64,000 nucleotides of DNA from Cephalopachus bancanus (lineage: Eukaryota > Chordata > Mammalia > Primates > Tarsiidae), in the NCBI GenBank assembly GCA_027257055.1, contig JAPVLO010000019.1, positions 15,488,501 through 15,552,500 on the forward strand, given 5' to 3'. Position numbers and translations under genes: made by a program. The first letter of the stretch is position 1. Every line of letters begins with the position of its first letter. Below are positions 63,873 to 64,000 of this stretch, piece by piece. The notes under the pieces are model-generated. The model did no database searches and was not told where the DNA came from. It was given only the letters and a program-made list of their open reading frames with translations.

Positions 63873-64000
63873 ACAAATTATATATTCTTAATTTGACTTG
63901 TTTGTCAAAGGAAAATTACTTTCCAATGTGAAAAAATAGAAACTTGGTACTAACTGGGCAATCCAATTGAATCAGAATGGAAAATTCCAGTTTAGAATGG

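Overview
The window looks like mammalian nuclear DNA from a primate, most likely a strepsirrhine (lemur or loris group). The evidence is some fourteen Alu SINEs of 7SL origin. The younger ones carry a derived right arm ('aataaatcaaaaa', 'cagcaggtcgaggctgcggtgg') that I do not associate with monkeys or apes, and there are several L1 elements whose 3' UTR is also unlike the anthropoid one. Assignment to a particular lineage is inference. I see no intact host gene. Every protein-like signal belongs to a transposon or to a broken retrocopy, so this reads as a gene-poor interval built from nested insertions.

Layout: 1-1772 is a minus-strand processed pseudogene of keratin 8, split by an Alu. 2440-5400 holds a probable endogenous-retrovirus LTR, a primer-binding-site-like sequence and a tRNA-Glu-like relic. 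8495-10411 is the 5' part of an L1 on the minus strand, followed by an Alu with a perfect 17-bp target duplication and an MLT1-type LTR. 11.4-15.4 kb has an L1 tail, an unusual Alu and a MIR. 15385-31886 is one ancient, nearly full-length L1 (+) that has received three older or simple Alu insertions, further young Alus, a 5'-truncated L1 (-) that carries its own Alu, and a 6.9-kb younger L1 (+) that also carries an Alu. 33858-40933 is a second long L1 (+) followed by two extra L1 3' ends, all inside one 16-bp target-site duplication. 44.5-48.3 kb is a minus-strand KRAB zinc-finger retrocopy with roughly 31 C2H2 fingers. 48.4-50.0 kb is an MLT-type LTR cut open by another LTR. 51.3-55.3 kb contains two old L1 heads. 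55.4-64.0 kb holds LTR, hAT (MER5-like), MIR, L1 and Alu pieces.

No genes here work together in a pathway. What can be read is an insertion history. The two long L1s retain ORF1 and ORF2 architecture but are dead: both have an early stop in the endonuclease domain and each has lost one aspartate of the reverse-transcriptase FADD motif. I found no convincing undescribed functional system. The most informative structures are the triple-ended L1 compound, the split LTR, the intronless KRAB-ZNF retrocopy, and the ladder of Alu subfamily markers.
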